Source of the DNA: Dichomitus squalens LYAD-421 SS1 | Lineage: Eukaryota; Basidiomycota; Agaricomycetes; Polyporales; Polyporaceae | Assembly (NCBI RefSeq): GCF_000275845.1 | Contig: NW_006766913.1 | Location: 191,679 to 255,678, forward strand | Length of the DNA stretch: 64,000 nucleotides | Reading direction: 5' to 3' | Shown here: positions 1-11,810 of the stretch, one piece after another | Numbering within the stretch: the first letter of the stretch is position 1 | Layout of the letters: every line of letters begins with the position of its first letter | Notes under the pieces: model-generated | The model's database searches: none | Told to the model about the DNA's origin: nothing | What the model saw: only the letters and a program-made list of their open reading frames with translations | Program-made: the position numbers and the translations under genes

Positions 1-407
1 AGAACGTTCCTCTGACAATCGTCAAGAAGTTCTGTGAAGGTGTTGGTCTTCGACACTAAACGCTCTTCCGTAGGTACGGATTGAGTGGGAGTGTTGAACT
101 TGGACTTATCCGGTCCGTACTACACGAGGCTATGCGTCTCCTAGCGCTTAGCTGTAGTCGCTTATGTAGTATGTTACCATATTTGGGACTCTCTGCTCGT
201 GTACTATAGCTATGCTTCCGGACTCTTCTGGTACTGTCTAGGACAATCTATACTACTCCAGAACGGTCTAGACAGGTCTATGCCTTACTCATCTCTTACT
301 CATCCTATGGTGCGATACGTCGCAATTCTTTCGTTGTTGTATTATTCATCGCACTATGGTACATGTGACTAACCACTCTTCGATTAGTCATGGACACTTC
401 TCTGTAG

Positions 408-416
408 TATATAAGG
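408..416 (+). promoter_or_regulatory. TATA box inside the LTR
   Basis: TATATAAGG lies about 315 nt into the inferred LTR. It is the likely core promoter of the retrotransposon, since LTR promoters sit in the U3 part. Confidence 0.45.
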
Positions 417-441
417 ACTTCAGATTGCGTCCTCCCTCTTC

Positions 442-601
442 AGTCTTTCCTTACTGACTGAAGAGTGAGTACTTCCTTACATCTACTCTCTAACTTGTAG
501 TTACTTACTTGATCCTTTGTAGTCTTGCTTCGACTCTAGGTACAGTTGGTTACTGCAATATAGTCTTTCCTTACTGACTGAAGATCTTGCTTCGACTCTA
601 G
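442..601 (+). repeat. Two pairs of direct repeats within the LTR
   Basis: A 22-nt unit beginning agtctttcct occurs at 442-463 and again at 562-583. A 17-nt unit, tcttgcttcgactctag, occurs at 523-539 and 585-601. The 22-nt unit also contains a small hairpin (cagtc...gactg). The arrangement suggests local duplication inside the U3/R part of the LTR. Confidence 0.7.
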
Positions 602-640
602 TCGGATCTAATCTTTGTCTTCACAGCCCCGAGTTTATCA

Positions 641-990
641 GATATGTACCATATCCTACTCAGAATTCCCAAATGATCGGCGGTCCACGCGTGTTTTTGG
701 TATTCTCACTCTCACTTTATGTCGTCTCAAGCACGAGTTCTGTCTCTCAACTTTAAGCAGTATACATTATTATCTTCGCAGTGGAATGGGCACAAACCCT
801 CATCATCATGGACGATGCTTTCGACAAATATGCATATAATTTCGGCGACGTCAACAAGCTTGTCGAACTGCGTAACGCATGGCTTAGCGGCCCGTTCCTT
901 GGCGGTGTTGTAGGCGCAGCGGTGCAGCTCTTCTATGCCCGCCATATCTGGCTTCTCAGCAAGTCAAGACTATTGGTGGTAGTGTTCTCT
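641..990 (+). pseudogene. Truncated duplicate of a DUF6534 membrane-protein gene
   Basis: This stretch is a close copy of about 7345-7690. The shared part encodes a membrane segment with the signature DKYAYNFGDVNKLVELRNAW and the following helix ending in FYARHIW. After about position 990 the similarity to the fuller gene at 7420-8634 stops, and the later exons (including the GGSALADILIAVSM segment) are missing. The copy therefore cannot encode a complete DUF6534 protein. It sits immediately downstream of the copia LTR, which may have disrupted the original 5' part. I treat it as a decayed segmental duplicate. Confidence 0.65.
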
Positions 991-1130
991 GTGCGGTCGC
1001 TGGCGGCTCTGACGGAACACCCTCAGGCCTCGGCCGTGGACCCTGGTCACACAGTGTTACCCACATGTGATATCATGTGCAGCCCTAACCCTAGGTGTAA
1101 CTGTTGGCCAATCAGCATGCGCAAATAACG

Positions 1131-2947
1131 AACCTTCTGCTACTACATAGCAGCTTGTCTTCTTTCGTGACTTGCTTCACTGTTTGTCCATGGAAGGACT
1201 CAAGGACATCCATCGTATGTACCTATAGGAACACGACACTGCCAACATGCTAATGTGTTCAGTCAGAATTCCTAAAGGGGAGGTGGGGCGCAGTCGACGT
1301 CCCATCACCAGTAAACATGGGAATCACTTAATGCATCTTAAACACGTTTTTAAGGGCATTAAGACGCCTAAGACGGCATTAAGCGTCAGTAAGTCGTAAG
1401 AGTTAAGGTGCTCAATTAAGATGGATTAAGGCAATTAAGATGGGCGAGTGCAAAAACGTTCTGCATCGTCATCGCGCACGCCGGCCTCTGTCATGATGTC
1501 TGTACAGGCTCCAATTGATCTCTCTTGGTCTCTCTCTCTGCTACACTCCATTTTTTGGCTCGCTGTATGGAGTTGAGGGTGAGCAGCTCGAAGATATGCA
1601 TGGGAGAGCTAAGTGGCTTAAGGCGCTAAGCTATTAAGCTAATGCACGGTTTACTGATGTCATCCGCCGGTGGAGGGAATCAACCTTTTGCGGTCGCTCC
1701 CACAGGTATCCGCCGAGGGACTCGGCTTGACACTCGTGCTCCATCCCCTCCTTCACAAGTACCCGCGCGTAGCGGGAGTCCATGGAGTTGTGTCGACTTG
1801 CGCTCCGAATGGAAACATGTTGAGGTCGTGGAGAGTCAAAGTGGTCGAGGCTTCCCCGGTACCTAGCTCTCGTTCGGAGACTGGCACGCACCGTGCCAAC
1901 TGCAGCCCACCCATTTCATCCAGAATATGAAAATCTGTTGCGGCTCCCCTCCGGGCAGACGCACGGTAGTTGTCGTTCTCGGATCCAATCTCCGCAACCT
2001 ACTATGCTCGTCAACTCTTTGCAGGTTCCTTCTATGACCTTTATCGATCTTCCAACTTCAAGTGCGTTTTAACCCGAGTTTGTCTGTGATGCAATGTCCT
2101 CCGGTCCGCTCTCATGATCTAGTACAGGCATTCTCCCTCTCGTCGCTGCACTGGACAACATTGCGATCCCACAGCTTGAGGCATTCTTGGCACCGCCTGA
2201 TGTGAAAAGACACACTCCGACTATTCACCATGCATCTACTGGAAATCCACCCTGGTAGTCTTCAGAGGGTTCAATCACGTCGAGACTCATCGCGACTGGG
2301 ACGACGCCGCTCTATTGCGCGAGCTCGCAAGTGCATACGACGAGTTACGGACGCGGGGCGGGAAGTACTTATCCTTCGCGGACCTCTGGTCAGCAACGCT
2401 GCTGGCTCGCCTACTGCGGGCTCGCTCCTTGCAGAACTACAATTTCCGCTACCACCGGTATGTTGCTGCGGTCAGGGTCAGTCCAGTGAGGTCATCCCTG
2501 AGACGTTCGCCAACAAGTCTGAATGTGGGGCTGGCTGCAGGACGTTTTGCTCAATACCATAACGCTTCCAGGTCGCATGACGGTGCCTGTGCTAATTCGA
2601 GGTTGATCGGTTCTAGCTGGTGTGGCGCTGTGCATCCGGGTTTCGGTAGTGTACGAGTGACGGCTTCGTCGTCATTGGACTACTTTTGGCTGGGGCCACC
2701 TGAGCGTCCTCCAAACACCGTAGCACCATATCATAGCCAAGAGGTCGCAAGTCATTTAGACGCGATGCGCTTGTTGCTGTCTCCTTGGGGGAACACAGGC
2801 GATGTCTTATCGAACAGCCCTCATCACACAGAATTGTAAACGGTGAATACACATTGGTATTTGTCACAGATATCTGGAGCTCAAAAAGGGGTATGTACAG
2901 GTAGATGATGACGAGGGGCCTTCAGCAAAGCGTGTCCTCGAAGTCCG
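1131..2947. other. Intergenic stretch with an ATTAAG-rich motif block; no supported gene
   Basis: No coherent gene was found. Positions 1320-1450 carry many ATTAAG/TTAAG words, including gcattaagacg-like and caattaagatgg pairs, with a further group at 1616-1640. An open stretch at 2315-2500 reads as a plausible helical, charged peptide (YDELRTRGGKYLSFADLW), but it has no recognisable domain and no supported start or end. It may be a gene relic. Confidence 0.4.
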
Positions 2948-5900
2948 TCACTCAGTTCGCATCGCCTTCTCTTTCCCGCTGCGCTGACGGCCGCGCGCAC
3001 CACGGGCACGACCTGCCCTCGCGTTGCTTGACGCTTGCGGGATGCTTCTCTCGTTCCTGCCAGGCTGCATTCGAGACGGGCCAGCCGCACCACCGCCCAC
3101 GGACCGGGTGTTGCTCGCTGGGCCGCGCCAGGACTCCACGTTGACGGCAGAGTGGCCGAGCGAGTGGAGCTCTCTCATAGAGACCCTCTTCGCTAGAGTG
3201 CTCCCCGACGTGCCGACCAAAGTCGTGGCAGCCTTCGTGCTAGATGCACTGACTCGAGTCCCCGACACAGCTGTCTTCCGACGCTTTGCCTCTTGGAATG
3301 GGCTACTGTCGGGGGCGTCGTCCGGCTGATCTTCAGAGTCGGAGTAGTCTAGAATCGCCTCGACCTGGTCGGCCTCGATTAGGGAGACATCGTAGTTTCT
3401 AGTGGGGCTGCAAAGGGTGAACGAAGGGTTGGTCTCGATCAAGCGGGCGGGGTTGGGGGCACCAATGAAGTTCGCGTTGCCTTTGCGGCCATGCATGCGG
3501 ACCCTGCGATCCTCCGAGATCTCATCATAGGGCTCGAAATCCTTGGTTTCATCATCCATGTCGGTTTCTGAATCGCTTCCGGTCCTACGGGCCTTCTCAC
3601 CCTCCCGTTTCCGTTTAGAGGCCCCATGGCGCTGATGCGCACGGCGCTGCCCTGAGGAGAGTTCGTCCTTGATGCGAGTGTCTGGAAGCTTGTAGGCCTT
3701 GGGCGCATCCTTCGCGGGCCATAGATTCCGATACCCGTCCGAATCTAGTACTTTGTCGAAGATCGCAAGTACCTCATCGTAGTCGAGCGGCTGGTCGTCC
3801 GACAACAACTTCTGGACACATAAATCTCCAAATTCCTTCAGGAGAACGGTCAAGGGGACGTTATCGCGTACGCGGAGATCCTTGCGGAGGCGTCCAGAGA
3901 GCCAGCTGTATTTCGCGGCAAGGGAAGCCCGCTCGCCGGGATCGAAGATGTGTGGGCAAGCTTCGTCACCCTTGGGATGAGTGTGATCTGTGTGGCGAAG
4001 GACGACCCAGAGGATGACCCAGTAGAACGACTGCAAGTCGTGGTGAAGCCCATGGATATCGCCTTCATCGCCCAGGAGCTGGATAGCCATGAAGTAGAAC
4101 GTTCCCTGACAACCACGAGGGAAATCAGTAATTGATACGGCTAGAATGCTCATCATGAGAACCCACCGTTCTTTCCTTGAGCTCACCACCATCGTCATCA
4201 CCAAGCAAAAGCTCGGACAATGCCGCCGCGGATAGGGAAGCGATGTTGGCAGCTGGGAACTCGCGACTCATAGAGGAATAATCGAAATCATGGATGAAAC
4301 CTATGAATGAATCTTGTTCTGCCGGGTCGTCGACAATGAGTATGTTGTTGACGCTCACATCCCGGTGGAGGATGCCCGCGCGGGTCATAGCAACACGATG
4401 TCCTAGTAAAGACTTGCTATGAGTCTATCCAGCCACATGAACTGCGATTGTAATTAGACGTACCCCGAATCGCATCCCGAATGGCAGCTGTCATCTCCCG
4501 AGTGTTCCGGAACTTGATCAGAGGTCGTCCAACTTTGTCGACCACGAAGCGCATATGGCTTCGTTCGCGATGCCAATACTCAGACCCCCGAGATTGACGC
4601 CAAGTGAACGTCTGCTGCATCGGACGGTGCGCAGGAAATTGATCGCAGGCCAACCGAGGGGAGAGGGATGGCGGAGGTATGGATGATGAGGCGATATTTG
4701 ATACAGGCCCCGACAAGCGACTCTGGTGGTCTGGTACTGGGGCCCCGTACAGATGTGACTCCCATTGACGCACCTCACGCTCTCCCAGATCCCCACCGAA
4801 GACAAGACTAGGGACCCCCACGTGCTCAGTCGAAGGTACCCTTGACAGGCGTGCATAGAAATCCTTCTCCGAACGTCGAACGACTTGTCGCCACGCGTCT
4901 TTGACAATCCGCACCTTCAGGTCTTCCGCCGGAATCCTGTCCACAAATAGGTCAACGAGGCGACCGTTGACCAAGCTACGGGTGTCACGGATTCCCAGCC
5001 ACACGGTGGTCGCTCGAGAGAACAGACGGCCGTTGACGTCGAGCGCCTTGAAGAGGATGTATGCAGCGGACACACCCGCATTCCCTGACACATCGTCATT
5101 GAAGACCTCGGCCCGACGGGCTTCGGAGGACAAGAGCCCCTCACTGCTCACCCCGGCGAGCTCCAACCGATGCTTAAGCCATTCCTCGTCATCAGGCGTC
5201 AGCCTGCGAACGGTCGGGTCGCAGCCCACCACGGTTTCGCCGTCGTTGGGGTGGGCAAAATTCCAGAAAAACCGTTGGATGATGCGGAGGTCGTCGACCT
5301 CACCCAGCGACAGGGGTTGGGAGAAAATAGCACCGGCGTGGTCGAAGCGAGCAATGCGCACTGTGTCGCCGTAAACACCAACGACAAAGGCAGCAAGGAG
5401 GCTGTGAGCATGCAGGAGATTTCGAGCATTTACAGCGAGCTGGACAAGGGTCTTGCAGTACTTGAGCCCCTTGCCGCGGAATGGATCCTCATTCTCGGCT
5501 TTCAGTTCGACGATCATGGAAAACCGTGACCAGTCGAGATGTGAGGTCTCGGCGTCCAGGATCTGACCAGGAAAAGAGACAGCAATGTCCGGATAGGACT
5601 TGTGATGGTTGGAGGAGAAATCGGCGTAGGGGAACCGCTGAAATTGGGTATGACAGTCGAAGAACGACAGCTTCTTCTGGTCAGGGAATGAAGCAACGAG
5701 CGCATTGAGACCTTCGATCTGATTGAATGTGAGTCGGGATATTTCACAGGTGTATGAAATCTACGTACGAAGGAAGCATACGTTTCGACTTCACCACCCT
5801 TGACAGGTTTGAAGTCGTCGAACTCCTTGCCACTGACATCCGCGCAAGTGCACGGAGTGCTTGAAGGAACGTATGTTTCCAGAAATTCGCTCCCCGTATC

Positions 5901-6095
5901 TTCTGAGAGGTTGAGCTTGCCTCTAAGCTCCTTCTTCCATCCTTCGAGCACGTCAGGGTCGCCGATGCGGGTGCCTTGTAGGTTGACAGGATTGTTAGAG
6001 GCTCTGAGAACCACAGGGGTAGATTGTATGCCGCTCATACCTGAGCTCCCAGAGCAGAGGAAGCTGCTACTGAAGCAACTTGTTGAGATAGACAT
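2948..6095 (-). CDS. FunK1-type fungal protein kinase (copy A)
   Basis: Four exons, complement of 5769-6095, 4464-5718, 4167-4402 and 2948-4105, give 991 residues. The start begins MSISTS, as in copies B-D. The protein has the FunK1 (Pkinase_fungal) layout: an N-terminal module, a conserved central block (ELKAENEDP, FVVGVYGDTVRIARFDHAGA), then the catalytic loop HRDVSVNN (His about residue 540) and DFD in place of the usual DFG. A late block, LQSFYWVILWVVLRHT, is also family-typical. The C-terminal 250 residues are basic and Ser-rich, with KRKREGEKARR-like stretches that could be nuclear signals. FunK1 kinases are expanded in mushroom-forming fungi and their substrates are largely unknown. 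It is on the opposite strand to B-D and is longer. The domain call is firm; the function is open. Confidence 0.88.
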
Positions 6096-7419
6096 TTTAT
6101 AGTGTCGGAAAGTGGCTGCAGAGTCCGTGATAGTGGTTGGAGAGAACAATGGTGGGGCACAAGCGCTAATATATTAGGAAGGTCAGCACACGTTCAGCCC
6201 AGAACGGAACGTTCCGGGCCATTTGACGGCGGGAAATCGTAGATGAAATCTGCTTACCCTCCCAACGTGTATGGTGACGGTGGGGTGGCCCTAAGCAAGG
6301 GTGCTCTATCGTCACGCGGGGGGCTCACCGGACAGCGGCTTTGCGACCGCTAAAAAGATCTACTCTCGATCAATGGATCTGTAACACAAGCGAAATGGCA
6401 GTACGGCAAAGCTGAAAGTTTGTGCAAGCTGCTGAGCGTTCAAGTCATATGGTAACTCGGACCCTAAGACACAGTGCCCGGCGAGTCAGTCGCCGCATCG
6501 AGGTGAGTTGTGAGCCATGTTTGCGGCAGCATACCTTTTGCTCTCGAATTCGCGTATTGAGTTTATCGGGAATTCTACACCAAATGTGATGTTCCGACGT
6601 TGGATGAGCCACCCACGCAATCGTGCTCTCGCCAAGCCTGATGCGGTAAGCGCTAACGAGCAGGCGATGTTGAACTTCGGAACCAACAAGCGCTCATCGG
6701 GCCGAGGACCGGAGCGGTGGTACGGCTCACGGTCAAGCAGGAGCAGAGCTATGAACTTGGTCGGGCACCAACAGGTTTATGAGGGCCTTGCACCAAGCTG
6801 TAGCCCTAAGGTAAGGCGGAATGCTTCCTCGCTCTAGTCAGCGCCATCTGCACTTCAAGCAGTCAGCAATCAACGCCGTCTGGGACCAGAAGCTGCGGAT
6901 AGTGAGGTACTGACTAACCACTGGGTCCCGTGTGCGTGCGGAGTCGGTCATCATTTTAGTGAGCGTGCACCTCTCACTGCGCATTCCCGGGACTCCAGTA
7001 CAGCAGCAAGTCGTGGGTCCTTGGTGCTTTTGGTCCCCAGACTTACACCAGACGTCAATATGAATGCCCCCCACAATCGTGTAGCTAGTTTGTACGTCCG
7101 AGTCTTCGCACATGCTACTTCTCAAGCATCCTCCAGGGCAGTACTGATTATGGTGCACCAGGGCTGGTCTACAGGCACGCGCATGTAGCAATTAGCTCGT
7201 TTCCGCGACTAATTAGATTCTCATGATTAGATTCTAGGCGAATACTTGAATTGGGGCTTAAAGGGGGTACTCAGTTTGTAAGTCTGTGAGTGCCATAGCG
7301 TCTCTTCAAATCAGCAGGTCTAAATGTTCGTCAATCTCCCTTACAGATCTGTACCAAAATTCTTTTCCCAAATGAACGACGGCCCACGCGTGCTTTTGGT
7401 ACTCCCACTTTCTGTCATC
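6096..7419. other. Intergenic between kinase A and the DUF6534 gene
   Basis: I see no gene. The first part is the 5' flank of kinase A. From about 7345 the sequence becomes homologous to the duplicate at 641, and it may hold degenerate 5' exons of the DUF6534 gene. Confidence 0.4.
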
Positions 7420-8634
7420 TGCACTGAAGTACGAGTTCTGTCTCTCAACTTCATACAGTATACGTCATTTTCGCAATTGAGTGGGCACAAATTCTCATCA
7501 TCATGGACGATGCTTTCGACAAATATGCATATAATTTTGGCGACGTCAACAAGCTCGTAGAACTGCGTAACGCATGGCTTAGCGGCCCGCTCCTTGGCGG
7601 TGTTGTAGGCGCAGCGGTGCAGCTCTTCTATGCCCGCCGTATCTGGGTTCTCAGCAACTCAAAACTATTGGTTGGTATTGTGTCTGTCGTAAGTACTTCA
7701 AAGCACAGGTCAGCTTCGATTTGTTTCAAACTTAGTCTTGCGTGATGTCGACCTTCGTAGTTATCGCTTACACAAGGCGCAGCAGGCATTGCAGGAGGTA
7801 TACTGGTAAGGAATTCAATTGATACCCATTGGTCTTTGACCCATCTATCCCTATCATAGCTTAAACATCGCTCTGAAGTGCAAGCAGCATTCAAGTCAGA
7901 CAAGGCGTTGCCTGGTATTTCGGTACGTGACCAGTGCCTGAACAGAAATAGTCCACGACCACATAATTGATTGATCTCATCGGAAAATTACGACTATACA
8001 GATATGGATGGGCGGTAGTGCCCTCGCCGACATCCTGATTGCAGTATCAATGACAATTCTGGTACATTTCGCTAGCTCTCTGTTCCACGCTCGTCCCACC
8101 AAGGCACTCGTACTTGTAGCTACTCAAGAGTCGAAGCGGCCTTCGAGAGATGGATACTATGGTCAAGAAAATCATCTTGCTGGTAATCGAGTCCGGGACT
8201 CTCACACGGCTGCTGTGGCTGTGGCTGTGGTAGGCGTCGTTCTCTTCGCGGCACTCCCCGGCACAATCTACTACGAATTCCCGGCTGTGATTCTGGCCAA
8301 GCTTTACGCGAATACAATGGTCACCTCACTTAACGACCGAGCATTCCTCACAATACAGAATCAAAGCTCTGCGACTACCTATGGCAGCACAAATTCTGAT
8401 ACTATATACAGCCGAATGTTCAGGACAACGACGGCAACGGATGCAGCAGCAACAACGACCGTCGACTCAGTGCGGCTTGACGTACTCAGCGAGGCAGATT
8501 TTGACCCCTCGATCCCACACCATGAAATGGATACGTACACGCGGGTACGTGCGCCACTAAATCCGCATAGACAGTGCCGGGAGCTGACCGGGTAATATCA
8601 GCTGGAGAAGGTAGTCTCAGATTCCAAGGTTTGA
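7420..8634 (+). CDS. DUF6534 family multi-pass membrane protein (5' exons unresolved)
   Basis: Readable exons are about 7420-7688, 7761-7805, 7860-7919 (approximate end), 8002-8544 and 8602-8634. They give the DUF6534 order: a Trp/Ile-rich helix (EWAQILIIMDDAF), the segment ending AVQLFYARRIWVLS, then IWMGGSALADILIAVSM, and later KLYANTMVTSLNDR. These are the helices and the Asn-rich motif of this basidiomycete family, which is predicted to be membrane-embedded and has no known function. The first helices of the family are not recognisable upstream. The 5' end is therefore either in highly diverged exons or lost, and a pseudogene is possible. A truncated copy lies at 641-990 on the other side of kinase A. 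Confidence 0.55.
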
Positions 8635-9529
8635 GCAGCGATCTTAGCACGAGTCACAAAATAATTGGTGTTATCATGGCGTACGGGGGATAGTGCTAAG
8701 AAAAGGTCATATCAAGCCCCGTAGACAGACGACTGTTACGAAATGATGGAGCGGCAAGCGCTGTTGCTCCCTGCAATCCGCATACCTTGAGCAAGGCCTG
8801 GATGAACATCTCATCGCGGCTCTAGTATTAAGATTTGAATCTGGTCAGATCTGCTGCGCACTATGGAGAACAAGGACCAAGCTGCTTCCACCATTGTTGC
8901 AAGGCCTCAGGTCATGACCGAGTCCGAGATCGTATCACGTCAAGACCTTCAGTTTAATCTCGACTTACTCCTGCTCAACGGCTTGCTAGTTGCCTCTCTG
9001 TCCACATTCACGTAGTAGACGAGTATTATGAGAAGTTTTCGAATTTTCTTCATGCACGGGAACAGCACGTACGATGACTTCCAAGTGATGCCACGCGTTC
9101 TCGGGCCTAAACAAGCTAGTGGTCAGGCCATTATGGACGCGGTATGAAACAAGCTGCGGGGAGATGCGGCTCGAGGCCTCGGGCTTCCAAAAATCCGAAA
9201 TATTGTGGGTGATACCTTGAGTCAAAGATACGAGTAGTCACTTTCAACGCCACCAGTTCAAAACTTGGTCGTTGCTCACGGAAAGTAGAATGCTAAGGCG
9301 CTGGATCGGCTTACATACGTCTTGGGCGTTGGCACTGCCACGTCGTCGAGGTAAACGCCGGCGTAACGTGGCGCTGCTCGTTGCCGCGACCCCTCATCTC
9401 AACCGTCTCCCGCGGACTATACATTGGTCGGACCGGCATACCGTAAGTATTGTGGACGACGGCGACGGTGTCGTGATGAGAGTCCACAGTGAACTGAACA
9501 CTCCCGTTCCAGGCGGGATCCTCTTACAC
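8635..9529. other. Intergenic, no gene seen
   Basis: There are no supported coding regions. An in-frame extension upstream of the MINDY start (Met codons at 9272 and 9476) overlaps the last 260 nt, but shows no conservation I recognise. Confidence 0.4.
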
Positions 9530-11118
9530 ATGTCCTCGGAAGTGGTAGAAGCGTCGACGTCTGCTCTTGCACACGGTCCGGATCCATTCGCTGACCCACC
9601 GGCTGCAATTGAGAAAGGGAAGAATGTGCTGCGGCATGAAGAGGAAACACGTCATGATGAGAACATACAAGCGTCCATAGAAGAGATATGGTACCTCAAA
9701 GAGATATCCTTCAGACCGGTCCCGGAGGCGGCCCCACGAATGTACAAGATCATTACCCAGAACTTCAACGGGTCAGTGGTGATTGTTTCTGCTGCTTAAG
9801 GCTAGACTGACCGCCTATTATAAGGCCGTGCTCATTCATTGCTATTTGTGCGTGCGTCGTATGTTGAAATGGCCCAGGGTAATAATTGACATGGCAATGC
9901 AGGCAACATCCTTATTTTGCGGGACAAGATCCAGATTCTACCTTACGACAGGCCCACCGTCTCCTATGAGCACTTGTCTCACCTCGTAGCAGAGTACTTG
10001 CTTCTCTCATGTCCGGACGTAGATATATCCGCCGCGCTGTCCATCATGCCAGCTACTCGAAGTCAGTACACGAGCATCATCATTTTCTGCCACATCATTG
10101 AGGTTGGCGTCTACAGAGGGCATGGACTTGAACCCGCTGTTCACCGGATCAACTTCCTTCCGCCCCGCAGGCGCGGGTGGCGAGCTGAAGCTCTTCGAGC
10201 AAGCTGGAATCAAGCTCGTCCACGGATGGCTAGTCGACCCATCCAGCCCCGAATACAGGGCCATCTCGCGGGTCGAGGACTACGACTCCGCCGTGAACCT
10301 GCTTGTAGAAGCGGACTACCTCACGAAGGGCCAGTTCGTGATTGCCGAGGACGAGCACGGACCCTCGTCTTCCGTCGGGCCGTCGGGGTCCCGTTCTAAC
10401 ACCTACGACCTAACGTCCGAACAACAACAGAAGATCGAGGAAGGTACACATTGCTGCACTCTGCACTATCCCATGACTGACAATGCACTGGATCCGGCAG
10501 CCCTAGTAGTCCGCTCCTTCATCGAGTCCACTTCCTCTCAACTGACGTACTACGGCCTCTTCGACCTCGCCTCCTCCCTCCCACCCAACTCCCTCGTTGC
10601 CCTCTTCCGCAACTCCCACCTTTCTGTGCTCTACAAGTCCCCTGACGCCGACGGGGCGCTTTACGCGCTCGTCACCGACCAAATCTTCCTGCACGAGCCG
10701 TCTGTCGTCTGGGAAAGACTGGAAGACGTCGACGGCCAATGGTCCACCTTCGTGGACTCGCAATTCATCAAGTCCAGCCCGGCCGGCGGCGACTACGCCG
10801 GACACACGGCGGAGAGCGCGCTCGCGGCTCTGGAGCAGCAGGTGGGGGGACTGACGTTGGCAGATCGTGCCGAGTACGTCGTCTGGCTCTCTCGCTTTCC
10901 CGTGATCTGCGAATGCTAACGGCTCGCCATTGGACAGCGAGGCACTGGCACTCCAGCTGCAACAAGCGGAAGAACAGCGCATGCAGGACTACTATGCGCG
11001 CCAGGAGCTGCTGCGTGCGGATAGGGAACACGATCAGCGGGCGCGAGAGCACGCGTCGCGCAGCCGCGCCGTCGAGAATGCCACGCGGCCTAGGAAAAAG
11101 GACTGTATTATTATGTGA
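9530..11118 (+). CDS. MINDY-family Lys48-specific deubiquitinase
   Basis: Exons 9530-9771, 9825-9847, 9903-10061, 10117-10443, 10501-10873 and 10938-11118 give 434 residues. The MINDY fold is clear: IWYLKEISFRP, then Q-N-F-N-G-P-C with catalytic Gln77 and Cys83, then KGMDLNPLFTGS, SQLTYYGL, and FRNSHLSVLYK with the catalytic His near 290. The tail has DEALALQLQQAEE, resembling a ubiquitin-binding MIU helix, and ends in CIIM, a CaaX prenylation box, so membrane attachment is likely. Family members trim Lys48-linked polyubiquitin chains. The catalytic Cys lies in a 23-nt exon between introns of 53 and 55 nt. The 57-nt intron 10444-10500 has no stop and is a multiple of three, so it can be missed. 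The start at 9530 is chosen for length; upstream in-frame Met codons exist. Confidence 0.9.
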
Positions 11119-11810
11119 TCTGATACTCCGCGTTACTCCCTTGGGTTACAGTATATTGTATGTAAGTGAAATGCGTTATTCAAGCACATGAACGCAGATG
11201 AGGCCACGGTGCGGCCGGAAGCCATCTCGGCGTGAATGAGCAGAGCGGGTGCCGAAAGCTCCTCCTTAGCTCCAAATTGGCTTAAAACACACCCAAAACG
11301 AGCGTTCTCGTGGGCCCCAACAACAGGTATGAATGTAATTGATACCAAAGAGCAACCAGCTCATGACGAATGCGTCGCGTCTTTTGTTCTGGGCCAGATC
11401 ATGTAGGCAGCAATCTAAGGCACTTCCAGCTCCTCCGGCCCGGCTCGTGCCACCTCACCATTGTGCCAGAACCACCGTTACTGTTTCTTTTGGAAGGAAT
11501 CTGCATGAATCAACGTTTGTGAAGGGCTGCCGCAACAATCGATACCGCAACTCGCCAATCACATTACCTGTGCTAACGATCGACTCCACACTTAGCTTCA
11601 GCGGTGAGTTGGCCTGATCAGGCCCAGCCCCAACGTCATAAACGTCGCTTAGTCTCGGACATGAGGTTTGCCTCATCGGCTAAGGCTGCGGCAAGCTCAT
11701 ACGAGCGTCTTCAAACTTTCCATTGTCCCGTCTTCTAGGAATTTCTCGCTGACGTCAACCAGACTCATCCTGACCGATTCCTAACCACAGCCAACACTAC
11801 GCTCTATCAA
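11119..11810. other. Intergenic, 5' flank of kinase B
   Basis: No gene or repeat was recognised between the MINDY stop and the kinase B start. Confidence 0.4.

Larger units (their letters stand above)
1..625 (+). mobile_element. 3' end of a Ty1/copia-type LTR retrotransposon (pol tail plus LTR)
   Basis: Positions 3-59 read as an open frame ending in TAA, with a final peptide (NVPLTIVKKFCEGVGLRH) like the end of a copia RNase H region. It is followed by a purine-rich tract (about 80-91, ending gagtgggag) and then TGTTGAACTT at 92. A purine tract directly before TGTTGA is the usual layout at a copia 3' LTR, so I place the LTR start at 92. The LTR end is inferred near 625 (tcttcaca), just before sequence homologous to the DUF6534 duplicate begins. 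Most of the element lies outside the window. The LTR start is fairly sure; its end is approximate. Confidence 0.6.

Noticed and set aside
10503..10982. 159-codon minus-strand frame
   Set aside because: Antisense to conserved MINDY coding sequence; no family signature.
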